Assembly (NCBI GenBank): GCA_023416875.1
Contig: JAEZGT010000094.1
Span: forward strand, 1-5,263
Source: Pseudomonadota bacterium
GTDB lineage: Bacteria > Pseudomonadota > Gammaproteobacteria > Pseudomonadales > Cellvibrionaceae
DNA length: 5,263 bases
Reading direction: 5' to 3'
Below the pieces are notes generated by a model. That model made no database searches, was not told where the DNA came from, and worked only from the letters and a program-made list of their open reading frames with translations. Positions 1 to 5,263 of this stretch are shown here, piece after piece. Both the position numbers and the translations under genes were made by a program. The first letter of the stretch is position 1. Every line of letters starts with the position of its first letter.

Positions 1-821
1 GTGTAGGTACACCGGATATCGCCAACGCATCCCGTCGCATCAAAGAATCCGAATTCAAAGCCTGCCAGGATGGCGGCGTAAAAGACATAGTGGAAGTGTT
101 TATCGGCTACGACGGCATTGTGATCGCCAACAGCAAGAAAGCAGAACCTATGGCGCTTTCCCGCAGGGATATTTTTCTGGCCCTGGCCAAGGTGGTGCCG
201 GATCCGAAAGGCAGCGAAGAATTGATTGCCAATCCCTATAAAACCTGGAAAGAGGTCAATTCCCAATTACCCGCCAAAGCCATTTCCGTCATGGGACCGC
301 CACCGACTTCCGGCACGCGCGACGCATTTGTGGAACTGGCGATGGAAGGTGGCTGCAAAGCATTTCCTTGGATTGCCGGCTTGGAAAAAAGCGATAGCGC
401 CCGTTACAAAGCCATTTGCCATGGTGTGCGTGAAGACGGCGCATTTATCGAAGCCGGCGAAAACGACAATTTGATCGTGCGCAAACTGTCGGAAAATCCC
501 GACTTGCTCGGTATTTTTGGTTTCAGTTTCCTCGACCAAAACGCCGATGCGGTGCGAGCCGCGACCATGGACGGTGTGGAACCGCAATTTGAAACTATCG
601 CCGACGGCAGTTATCCGGTGTCGCGGCCTTTGTACTTTTACGTCAAAAAAGCCCATGTCGACGTTATTCCAGGCATTCAGGAATTTCTTGCGGAATTTAC
701 CAGTGAAAGAGCCTGGGGCGACGAAGGATATCTGGCGGAGAAAGGCATGATTCCGATGGAAGAAAAACGCCGTAAAACAGTGGCGGAGAGTGTGAAAAAA
801 CTCGAACCCATGAGTATGTAA
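1..821 (+). CDS. pstS: Phosphate ABC transporter substrate-binding protein PstS (5'-truncated by window edge)
   Basis: This is the periplasmic phosphate-binding component of the Pst importer. The reading frame is open from the window edge (first whole codon at position 3) to a TAA at 819-821, giving 272 residues. The GTG at 90 is an internal valine codon rather than the start, because the codons before it already encode typical PstS sequence (VGTPDIANASRRIKESE). That stretch and the later GYDGIVIAN resemble the core of proteobacterial PstS. A TSGTRDAF segment (SGTRD codons at 309-323) matches the phosphate-contacting SGT loop of the family. The C-terminus ends in KKLEPMSM, also family-like. 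Comparable proteins are about 320-350 residues, so roughly 50-80 N-terminal residues, including the expected signal peptide, are missing. It lies 4 nt before pstC, which fits one operon. The identification is firm; the truncation is only an effect of where the window was cut. Confidence 0.95.
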   Translation, partial: VGTPDIANASRRIKESEFKACQDGGVKDIVEVFIGYDGIVIANSKKAEPMALSRRDIFLALAKVVPDPKGSEELIANPYKTWKEVNSQLPAKAISVMGPPPTSGTRDAFVELAMEGGCKAFPWIAGLEKSDSARYKAICHGVREDGAFIEAGENDNLIVRKLSENPDLLGIFGFSFLDQNADAVRAATMDGVEPQFETIADGSYPVSRPLYFYVKKAHVDVIPGIQEFLAEFTSERAWGDEGYLAEKGMIPMEEKRRKTVAESVKKLEPMSM

Positions 822-828
822 AAAAATG
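819..828 (+). promoter_or_regulatory. pstS stop / pstC start junction without a Shine-Dalgarno site
   Basis: The pstS stop codon TAA (819-821) runs into a seven-A tract (820-826) whose last A begins the pstC ATG (826-828). No purine-rich Shine-Dalgarno sequence lies at normal distance; the nearest GGAG (784-787) is about 38 nt upstream of the ATG. The 4-nt gap suggests, by inference, that ribosomes finishing pstS restart directly on pstC. Confidence 0.5.
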
Positions 829-2223
829 AATGTGCCCTTTTTGTTGCTGATTCTCGCACTGCTCTGCGGCCTGGCCTTCTGGTCCGGCCGATCCCGCTCC
901 TTGGCGGTGGCGGGAATCGGCGGTGCGCGGACACTCAATTCCCTGCCGTTTTATTACGGCTCTCTCACCGCATTCTGGTGTGCTCTACCCAGTTTGGCGG
1001 TGATTTTTCTCTGGTCCATTTTTGACGGCGTCATTATCGAAAAGCAGGTCCATCCGCTGATATCTCCGGCGGCATTGGAAGCGGCGAGCGGCAACCTGAA
1101 TTTGGTGATGAATCAGGTGCGCAATCTGGCTGCGGGGCATGTCATTGCAGCATCGATTGATCCTTCCGTCATTGCGGCGGCGGAGCGGTTAAATTCGCTC
1201 GAAAATATCAACCGCTGGGCACAAGCAGGGGTAGCGTTAGGTTTTGCGCTTGTTGGCACTATATGGATTTGGTTGCGTATCAATCCACAACTCAAAGCGC
1301 GCGCAAAGGTGGAGGATATTTTTCGCTGGCTTCTCTTTTCCTGCGCGCTGCTCGCCATTCTCACCACCATCGGTATTTTGCTGTCGGTTCTGTTTGAATC
1401 CCTGCGATTTTTTCAGCGCGTGCCGGTAACGGAATTTTTATTTGGTTTGGAGTGGAGTCCGCAGACCGCCATTCGCGTGGATCAGCAGGGCAGTTCCGGC
1501 AGTTTCGGCGCAGTGCCTTTATTTGCAGGCACCTTACTGATCGCCGGAATTGCACTTCTGGTTGCGGTGCCGACCGGTTTGATGGTGGCGATTTATTTAA
1601 CGGAATACGCCAGCCCGCGTATGCGCAGCTTCATTAAACCCGTATTGGAAGTGCTCGCCGGAATTCCCACAGTGGTGTACGGCTTTTTTGCTGCTTTGAC
1701 GGTGGCGCCTTTGATCCGTGACCTGGGTTTGTCGTTAGGGCTGGATCAGTGGCTTGCCATCAGCTCGGAAAGTGCCTTGGCCGCTGGATTGGTGATGGGG
1801 GTGATGATTATTCCGTTTGTCTCTTCCCTGTCTGACGATGTGATCAACGCCGTGCCGCAAAGCCTGCGCGATGGCGCACTGGGTTTGGGCTCGACGCGTT
1901 CGGAAGTGGTGAAGTTGGTGGTCATTCCGGCGGCGCTGCCGGGTATTGTCGGCAGTATTTTGCTCGCCGCCTCGCGCGCCATTGGCGAAACCATGATTGT
2001 GGTGATGGCGGCAGGGCTGGCTGCCAATCTCACCGCGAACCCTTTCGATTCGGTCACTACGGTCACCGTGCAAATCGTCACTTTATTGGTGGGCGATCAG
2101 GAATTTGAAAGCGCAAAAACCCTGGCCGCGTTCGCTTTGGGTTTGGTGCTGTTTATGGTGACGCTCGGCCTCAATTATTTCGCCCTGTACATCGTGAGAA
2201 AGTATCGTGAGCAATATGAATAA
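826..2223 (+). CDS. pstC: Phosphate ABC transporter permease PstC (long form)
   Basis: This inner-membrane permease forms the phosphate channel together with PstA. The protein has 465 residues, about 145 more than E. coli PstC. Hydrophobic segments lie near residues 2-19, 46-70, 132-151, 167-191, 228-258, 272-297, 314-334, 369-400 and 431-456. The last six form the usual ABC permease core. The first three, with a mostly polar stretch at 72-130 that is probably periplasmic, make up the extra N-terminal region (from memory, the domain Pfam called DUF3708). The cytoplasmic EAA loop that docks on PstB is at about 347-374 (LRDGALGLG, then VVIPAALPG). It is followed by SRAIGETM, whose R384 and E388 align with the transport-essential R237 and E241 of E. 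coli PstC. The ATG at 826 is the only sensible start and gives the family-like N-terminus. The gene sits 4 nt after pstS and its 3' end overlaps pstA. Confidence 0.96.
   Translation: MNVPFLLLILALLCGLAFWSGRSRSLAVAGIGGARTLNSLPFYYGSLTAFWCALPSLAVIFLWSIFDGVIIEKQVHPLISPAALEAASGNLNLVMNQVRNLAAGHVIAASIDPSVIAAAERLNSLENINRWAQAGVALGFALVGTIWIWLRINPQLKARAKVEDIFRWLLFSCALLAILTTIGILLSVLFESLRFFQRVPVTEFLFGLEWSPQTAIRVDQQGSSGSFGAVPLFAGTLLIAGIALLVAVPTGLMVAIYLTEYASPRMRSFIKPVLEVLAGIPTVVYGFFAALTVAPLIRDLGLSLGLDQWLAISSESALAAGLVMGVMIIPFVSSLSDDVINAVPQSLRDGALGLGSTRSEVVKLVVIPAALPGIVGSILLAASRAIGETMIVVMAAGLAANLTANPFDSVTTVTVQIVTLLVGDQEFESAKTLAAFALGLVLFMVTLGLNYFALYIVRKYREQYE
2194..2218 (+). promoter_or_regulatory. Translation-start region of pstA inside the end of pstC
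   Basis: Two in-frame starts compete here. GTG at 2207 has a purine-rich TGAGAAAG (2194-2201) 5 nt upstream. ATG at 2216 has GTGAG (2207-2211) 4 nt upstream. The first gives a 17-nt overlap with pstC and the second an 8-nt overlap (ATGAATAA, containing the pstC stop at 2221-2223). A third ATG lies at 2228. Either overlap implies translational coupling of the two permeases; the sequence does not decide which start is used. Confidence 0.5.
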
Positions 2224-3487
2224 ACCGATGGAAATGGTGCAACGCGGCTTGGCGCGACGCTATCGCGCCGAACGGCGTTTTCGTTTCTTTGGCGTAGTGT
2301 CCGTGATTATCGGCATCTTGGCGCTGTTGGTGTTGTTTTTCGAAATTTTCAGCAGCGGCTTGGGCGCATTTCGCCAAACCCATATCCAACTGACGGTAAG
2401 TTTTGATCCGGAAATTCTCGAAATTACCGACGCGCGCGATTCACGCCAGATTCTCAACGGCAATTACGAAGGCATATTGCGCGAGGCGTTGGCGGAGCGC
2501 TTTCCGGATGTCAGCGGGCGCGCGGCAAAACGTGAGCTCAATGGTCTTGTCAGTATCGCCGCCGCTTACGATCTGCGTGGCGAATTGATGGACAGTCCGG
2601 AATTGTTGGGCAAACAAAAAACCTATTGGGTGTTGGCGGATGACGATGTCGATACCTATTACAAATCGCTCAAACGCGACAAGCCTTTCGTTGGGCGCAC
2701 TAGTGAAACGCGGCAGGCGCAAATCGCCGATTTAATCAATCGCGGCGAAATTCGCACGCAATTTAATACACGCTTTTTTACTTCCGGCGATTCCAGCGAG
2801 CCGGAAATGGCGGGGATTCTTGGTGCGGTAATGGGCAGTTTGCTCACTTTGCTGGTGACTTTTATTTTGTCGTTTCCCATAGGTGTCGCGGCGGCGGTTT
2901 ATCTCGAAGAATATGCGCCACAAAATAAATTTACGGATTTTATTGAGGTGAATATTTCCAACTTGGCTGCGGTGCCGTCCATTATTTTTGGTTTATTGGG
3001 ACTGGCGATTTTTATCGGCTTTTTTGGCATGCCGCGTTCCATTCCGCTGGTTGGTGGTTTGGTGTTAACGCTGATGACGCTGCCGACCATCATTATCTCC
3101 AGTCGCAATGCCATTAAAGCGGTGCCGCCCAGCATTCGCGATGCGGCGCTTGGAATCGGCGCGTCGAAAATGCAGATGATTCTGCATCACGTGCTGCCGC
3201 TCGCCATGCCGGGCATGCTGACCGGCGCGATTATCGGTATGGCCCAGGCGCTCGGTGAAACCGCGCCCTTGCTGATGATCGGCATGGTCGCGTTCATCAT
3301 GGATATTCCCAACGGCATCGGCGAGCCCGCTACGGTATTACCAGTGCAAATTTTTCTGTGGTCCGACAGCCCCGAGCGAGCGTTTGTCGAGCGCACGTCC
3401 GCTGCTATCATGGTGCTGCTCGTGTTCCTGGTATGCATGAATACGCTCGCGGTCTGGCTGCGCAAACGTTTGGAGCGCCGCTGGTAA
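2207..3487 (+). CDS. pstA: Phosphate ABC transporter permease PstA (long form with large periplasmic insert)
   Basis: This is the second inner-membrane permease, partner of PstC. It has 426 residues from the GTG at 2207 (423 from the ATG at 2216), against about 296 in E. coli. A basic N-terminus (RRYRAERRFRFF, about 18-28) precedes the first membrane helix (28-49). A polar, charged region of roughly 150 residues follows (51-203) and should face the periplasm by the positive-inside rule. From memory it corresponds to the PstA N-terminal domain DUF3333. Five more helices lie near 205-232, 250-272, 281-298, 337-365 and 398-418. The EAA loop is at 311-336 (RDAALGIG, then PLAMPG). The GETAPL motif is at 350-355, preceded by Q347 where E. 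coli has the transport-essential R220. The C-terminus LRKRLERRW is typical of this long subfamily. The gene overlaps pstC and lies 23 nt before pstB. Confidence 0.95.
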   Translation: MSNMNKPMEMVQRGLARRYRAERRFRFFGVVSVIIGILALLVLFFEIFSSGLGAFRQTHIQLTVSFDPEILEITDARDSRQILNGNYEGILREALAERFPDVSGRAAKRELNGLVSIAAAYDLRGELMDSPELLGKQKTYWVLADDDVDTYYKSLKRDKPFVGRTSETRQAQIADLINRGEIRTQFNTRFFTSGDSSEPEMAGILGAVMGSLLTLLVTFILSFPIGVAAAVYLEEYAPQNKFTDFIEVNISNLAAVPSIIFGLLGLAIFIGFFGMPRSIPLVGGLVLTLMTLPTIIISSRNAIKAVPPSIRDAALGIGASKMQMILHHVLPLAMPGMLTGAIIGMAQALGETAPLLMIGMVAFIMDIPNGIGEPATVLPVQIFLWSDSPERAFVERTSAAIMVLLVFLVCMNTLAVWLRKRLERRW

Positions 3488-3497
3488 GCGGCTTATG

Positions 3498-3504
3498 AAG
3501 AGGT
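3498..3504 (+). promoter_or_regulatory. Ribosome binding site of pstB
   Basis: AAGAGGT lies 6 nt before the ATG at 3511, inside the 23-nt pstA-pstB gap. It is one of the two clear Shine-Dalgarno sequences in the operon and supports the start at 3511 over the internal ATG at 3568, which has none. Confidence 0.75.
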
Positions 3505-3510
3505 AGCACG

Positions 3511-4410
3511 ATGCACGACATTCTCGAACACAAACCCGGGGTTTCCCCCAAGGTAGATTTGCCCTTTATGGCTCCATCCCACCCCATCGCCGAGTCCGGC
3601 CAGCGCCCTGTCATCGCCGATGACTACCAAACGGTAGGCAGCCCATTCGTCGACAATCCCAAATTCGCCATGCGTGATGTCAACGTTTTCTACGGCGAAA
3701 AACGCGCGGTTTTTAATGTCAGTCTGGATATCGCCGAAAACGAAGTCATCGCCATGATCGGCCCGTCCGGCTGCGGCAAATCCACCTTTTTGCGCTGCTT
3801 GAACCGCATGAACGACACCATCGAATCCTGTCGCGTCACCGGCAGTATTCAATTGGATGCGCAGGAAATTTATTCCAGCAAAATGGATGTGGTGCCGCTG
3901 CGCGCGCGCGTGGGAATGGTGTTTCAGAAGCCCAATCCGTTCCCCAAATCCATTTACGAAAATGTCGCTTACGGGCCGAAGATCCACGGCTTGGCCAGCC
4001 GGCGCGTGGATCTGGACGAAATCGTCGAAACCAGCCTGCGACGCGCGGGTTTGTGGGATGAGGTAAAAGATCGCTTGGATTCGCCGGGCACGGGTTTGTC
4101 CGGCGGTCAGCAGCAGCGTTTGTGTATCGCCCGTTCCATAGCGGTGAGTCCGGAAGTGATTTTGATGGACGAACCCTGCTCCGCGCTCGACCCCATCGCC
4201 ACCGCCAAAATCGAAGAATTGATCGCCGAGCTGAGTCAGAACTACACCATCGCGATCGTAACCCACTCCATGCAGCAGGCGGCGCGGGTTTCTCATCGCA
4301 CGGCCTATTTTCACCTGGGCAAATTGGTTGAAGTGAACGATACCCAGAAAGTGTTTACCAACCCGGATCATCCATTGACCGAGGCCTATATCACCGGGCG
4401 ATTCGGTTAA
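3511..4410 (+). CDS. pstB: Phosphate ABC transporter ATP-binding protein PstB
   Basis: This cytoplasmic ATPase energises phosphate import (EC 7.3.2.1) as a dimer docked on PstC and PstA. All ABC ATPase motifs are present and intact: A-loop tyrosine Y61, Walker [10 protein letters not shown] (84-92), Q-loop Q139, signature LSGGQ (196-200), Walker B VILMDE (216-221, catalytic E221), D-loop SALD (224-227) and switch histidine H252. The stretches RCLNRMND after Walker A and [13 protein letters not shown] at Walker B are characteristic of PstB rather than of other ABC ATPases. The protein has 299 residues against 257 in E. coli. The difference is mainly a polar N-terminal extension of about 45-50 residues before the ABC domain begins near 52; shorter extensions occur in other gammaproteobacterial PstB proteins. 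The start at 3511 is chosen for its Shine-Dalgarno site. The gene ends 14 nt before phoU. Confidence 0.97.
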   Translation: MHDILEHKPGVSPKVDLPFMAPSHPIAESGQRPVIADDYQTVGSPFVDNPKFAMRDVNVFYGEKRAVFNVSLDIAENEVIAMIGPSGCGKSTFLRCLNRMNDTIESCRVTGSIQLDAQEIYSSKMDVVPLRARVGMVFQKPNPFPKSIYENVAYGPKIHGLASRRVDLDEIVETSLRRAGLWDEVKDRLDSPGTGLSGGQQQRLCIARSIAVSPEVILMDEPCSALDPIATAKIEELIAELSQNYTIAIVTHSMQQAARVSHRTAYFHLGKLVEVNDTQKVFTNPDHPLTEAYITGRFG

Positions 4411-4411
4411 A

Positions 4412-4417
4412 TGAGGA
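4412..4417 (+). promoter_or_regulatory. Ribosome binding site of phoU
   Basis: TGAGGA lies 7 nt before the ATG at 4425 within the 14-nt pstB-phoU gap, a near-ideal Shine-Dalgarno site. It suggests phoU is initiated independently as well as by read-through from pstB. Confidence 0.75.
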
Positions 4418-4424
4418 TTTTGCT

Positions 4425-5156
4425 ATGGATACTTTGAATCTCGATCAGCATATCTCCAACCAATTCAACGCCGATTTAGATCAGTTGCGTACACAATTTC
4501 TTGAAATGGGCGGACTGGTGGAAGAACAGGTAGCGGACGCGGTGCGCGCCATTGAAACTGCCGATGGCGCCCTGGCAGAAAAGGTGCGCCGCACCGAAAG
4601 TGAAATTGATCGCCGCGAGTTGGAACTGGACCGTGTCTGTACCCTGATTCTGGCCCGCCGGCAACCGGCAGCGTCCGATTTGCGCTTGGTATTGATGGTC
4701 ACCCGTGCCACCGCAGATTTGGAGCGCATAGGCGATGAAGCCAACAAGATCGCCAAGATGGCCATCGCGCTGAATGAGGATGGCGCGTCGCCACGCGGTT
4801 ATGTGGAACTGCGGCATATTGCCAGCAGTGTGCTGAAACTGGTGAATCTCGCTTTGGATGCTTTTGCCCGGTTCGATGCGGAGACCGCCAAGGTGGTGGT
4901 GCGCGACGATTCCCTGGTGGATCAGGAATACCGCACCGCAATTCGCGAGCTGATTACCTACATGATGGAGGATCCGCGTTCCATCTCCAGGGTGATGAAC
5001 ATCATGTGGGCGCTACGTGCGTTGGAACGCATTGGCGACCATGCGGGCAATATCGCCCAGCATGTGATCTATCTCGTGCACGGCATGGATGTGCGCCATA
5101 TGTCATTCCAAGAGATGGAAGAGAAAATCGAGAAGAAGAGCGGCAAAAAGAGTTAG
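4425..5156 (+). CDS. phoU: Phosphate signalling regulator PhoU
   Basis: This cytoplasmic helical regulator is, in the E. coli model, needed to shut off PhoR-PhoB signalling when phosphate is plentiful and to restrain Pst uptake. The 243-residue length matches the family (E. coli PhoU is about 241). The protein is a tandem duplication of two three-helix bundles, and each repeat shows the metal-binding signature: DLERIGDEANKIA at 98-110 and ALERIGDHAGNIA at 199-211, with E100, D104, E201 and D205 as candidate metal ligands. The early segment QFLEMGGLVEEQV (24-36) is also typical. The lysine-rich tail (234-243, KIEKKSGKKS) is probably disordered. It is the last gene of the cluster, directly after pstB as in many proteobacteria. 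No membrane segment is seen. The start is supported by a strong Shine-Dalgarno site. Confidence 0.96.
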   Translation: MDTLNLDQHISNQFNADLDQLRTQFLEMGGLVEEQVADAVRAIETADGALAEKVRRTESEIDRRELELDRVCTLILARRQPAASDLRLVLMVTRATADLERIGDEANKIAKMAIALNEDGASPRGYVELRHIASSVLKLVNLALDAFARFDAETAKVVVRDDSLVDQEYRTAIRELITYMMEDPRSISRVMNIMWALRALERIGDHAGNIAQHVIYLVHGMDVRHMSFQEMEEKIEKKSGKKS

Positions 5157-5263
5157 TTTCCACCTGTCCCGCGCTCTGGCGTCCACCTTCGGTGTTGGCT
5201 TTATCCGCCATCCCTGACTAGGCTTTTACACATATCTGCGGCGTCGGGTAGGCCGGTTGCCGC
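5157..5263. other. Non-coding tail after phoU
   Basis: These 107 nt run from the phoU stop to the window end. I see no gene with start, ribosome site and recognisable product on either strand. There is no complete stem-loop followed by a T-run, so operon termination is not demonstrated inside the window. The next gene must begin beyond 5263. Confidence 0.6.
5238..5263 (+). terminator. Possible stem-loop at window end (incomplete)
   Basis: GCGGC (5238-5242) is the exact reverse complement of GCCGC (5259-5263). Between them CGG (5245-5247) can pair with CCG (5253-5255). This could be the stem of an intrinsic terminator or of a repetitive extragenic palindrome about 80 nt after phoU. Any T-tract would lie past the window end, so the call is tentative. 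Confidence 0.2.

Noticed and set aside
90..821. A short, complete PstS-like gene starting at GTG 90
   Set aside because: The frame is open upstream to the window edge and encodes conserved PstS sequence before this codon, so the gene is simply cut by the window.
267..938. Open frame of 223 codons on the minus strand across pstS and the start of pstC
   Set aside because: It spans the boundary of two well-supported sense genes and its product has no recognisable family features.
3608..3625. CTGTCAT resembling half of a PhoB box inside pstB
   Set aside because: The second direct repeat expected 11 nt downstream is absent (GATGACT there), and the site is deep in coding sequence.
3899..3910. Alternating CG run in pstB
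   Set aside because: It encodes the conserved RARVG segment before the Q-loop using common GC-rich codons, so no separate function needs to be proposed.
3493..4371. Long open frame of 292 codons antisense to pstB
   Set aside because: It lies almost fully opposite an unmistakable PstB gene with every ABC motif. The translation has no recognisable domain and looks like a composition-driven antisense shadow.
5002..5211. Small minus-strand open frame covering the phoU 3' end and tail
   Set aside because: Most of it is antisense to phoU. It has no recognisable product and its translation looks random.

Overview
The window is a compact, single-strand high-affinity phosphate uptake operon in the order pstS (3' part only), pstC, pstA, pstB, phoU. 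Every gene is on the + strand and the spacing is tight: 4 nt, a short overlap, 23 nt and 14 nt. No complete promoter region, RNA gene, mobile element, CRISPR array or convincing long repeat is visible. The upstream end of the operon, where a PhoB-controlled promoter would be expected, lies outside the window.

Layout: 1-821 is the last 272 codons of the periplasmic phosphate-binding protein PstS. 826-2223 is the membrane permease PstC. 2207-3487 is the second permease, PstA. 3511-4410 is the ATPase PstB. 4425-5156 is the regulator PhoU. 5157-5263 is a 107-nt tail with no supported gene; its last 26 nt could be the start of a stem-loop cut by the window end.

How the genes work together: PstS captures phosphate in the periplasm and delivers it to the PstC-PstA channel. 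A PstB dimer powers import with ATP. In the established enterobacterial model PhoU couples the state of the transporter to the PhoR-PhoB two-component system, which would sit elsewhere in this genome.

The sequence suggests a Gram-negative proteobacterium with moderate GC content. Both permeases are the long form (465 and 426 residues, against about 319 and 296 in E. coli) with extra N-terminal or periplasmic regions, as known in many proteobacteria. A gammaproteobacterium is my best guess, perhaps of the Cellvibrio/Saccharophagus/Teredinibacter type, but this rests on general resemblance and is not proven here.

I see no previously undescribed system. The points most worth a second look are the matched extra domains of the two permeases, a glutamine in PstA where E. 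coli has a transport-essential arginine, and unusual translation-start arrangements at pstC and pstA.
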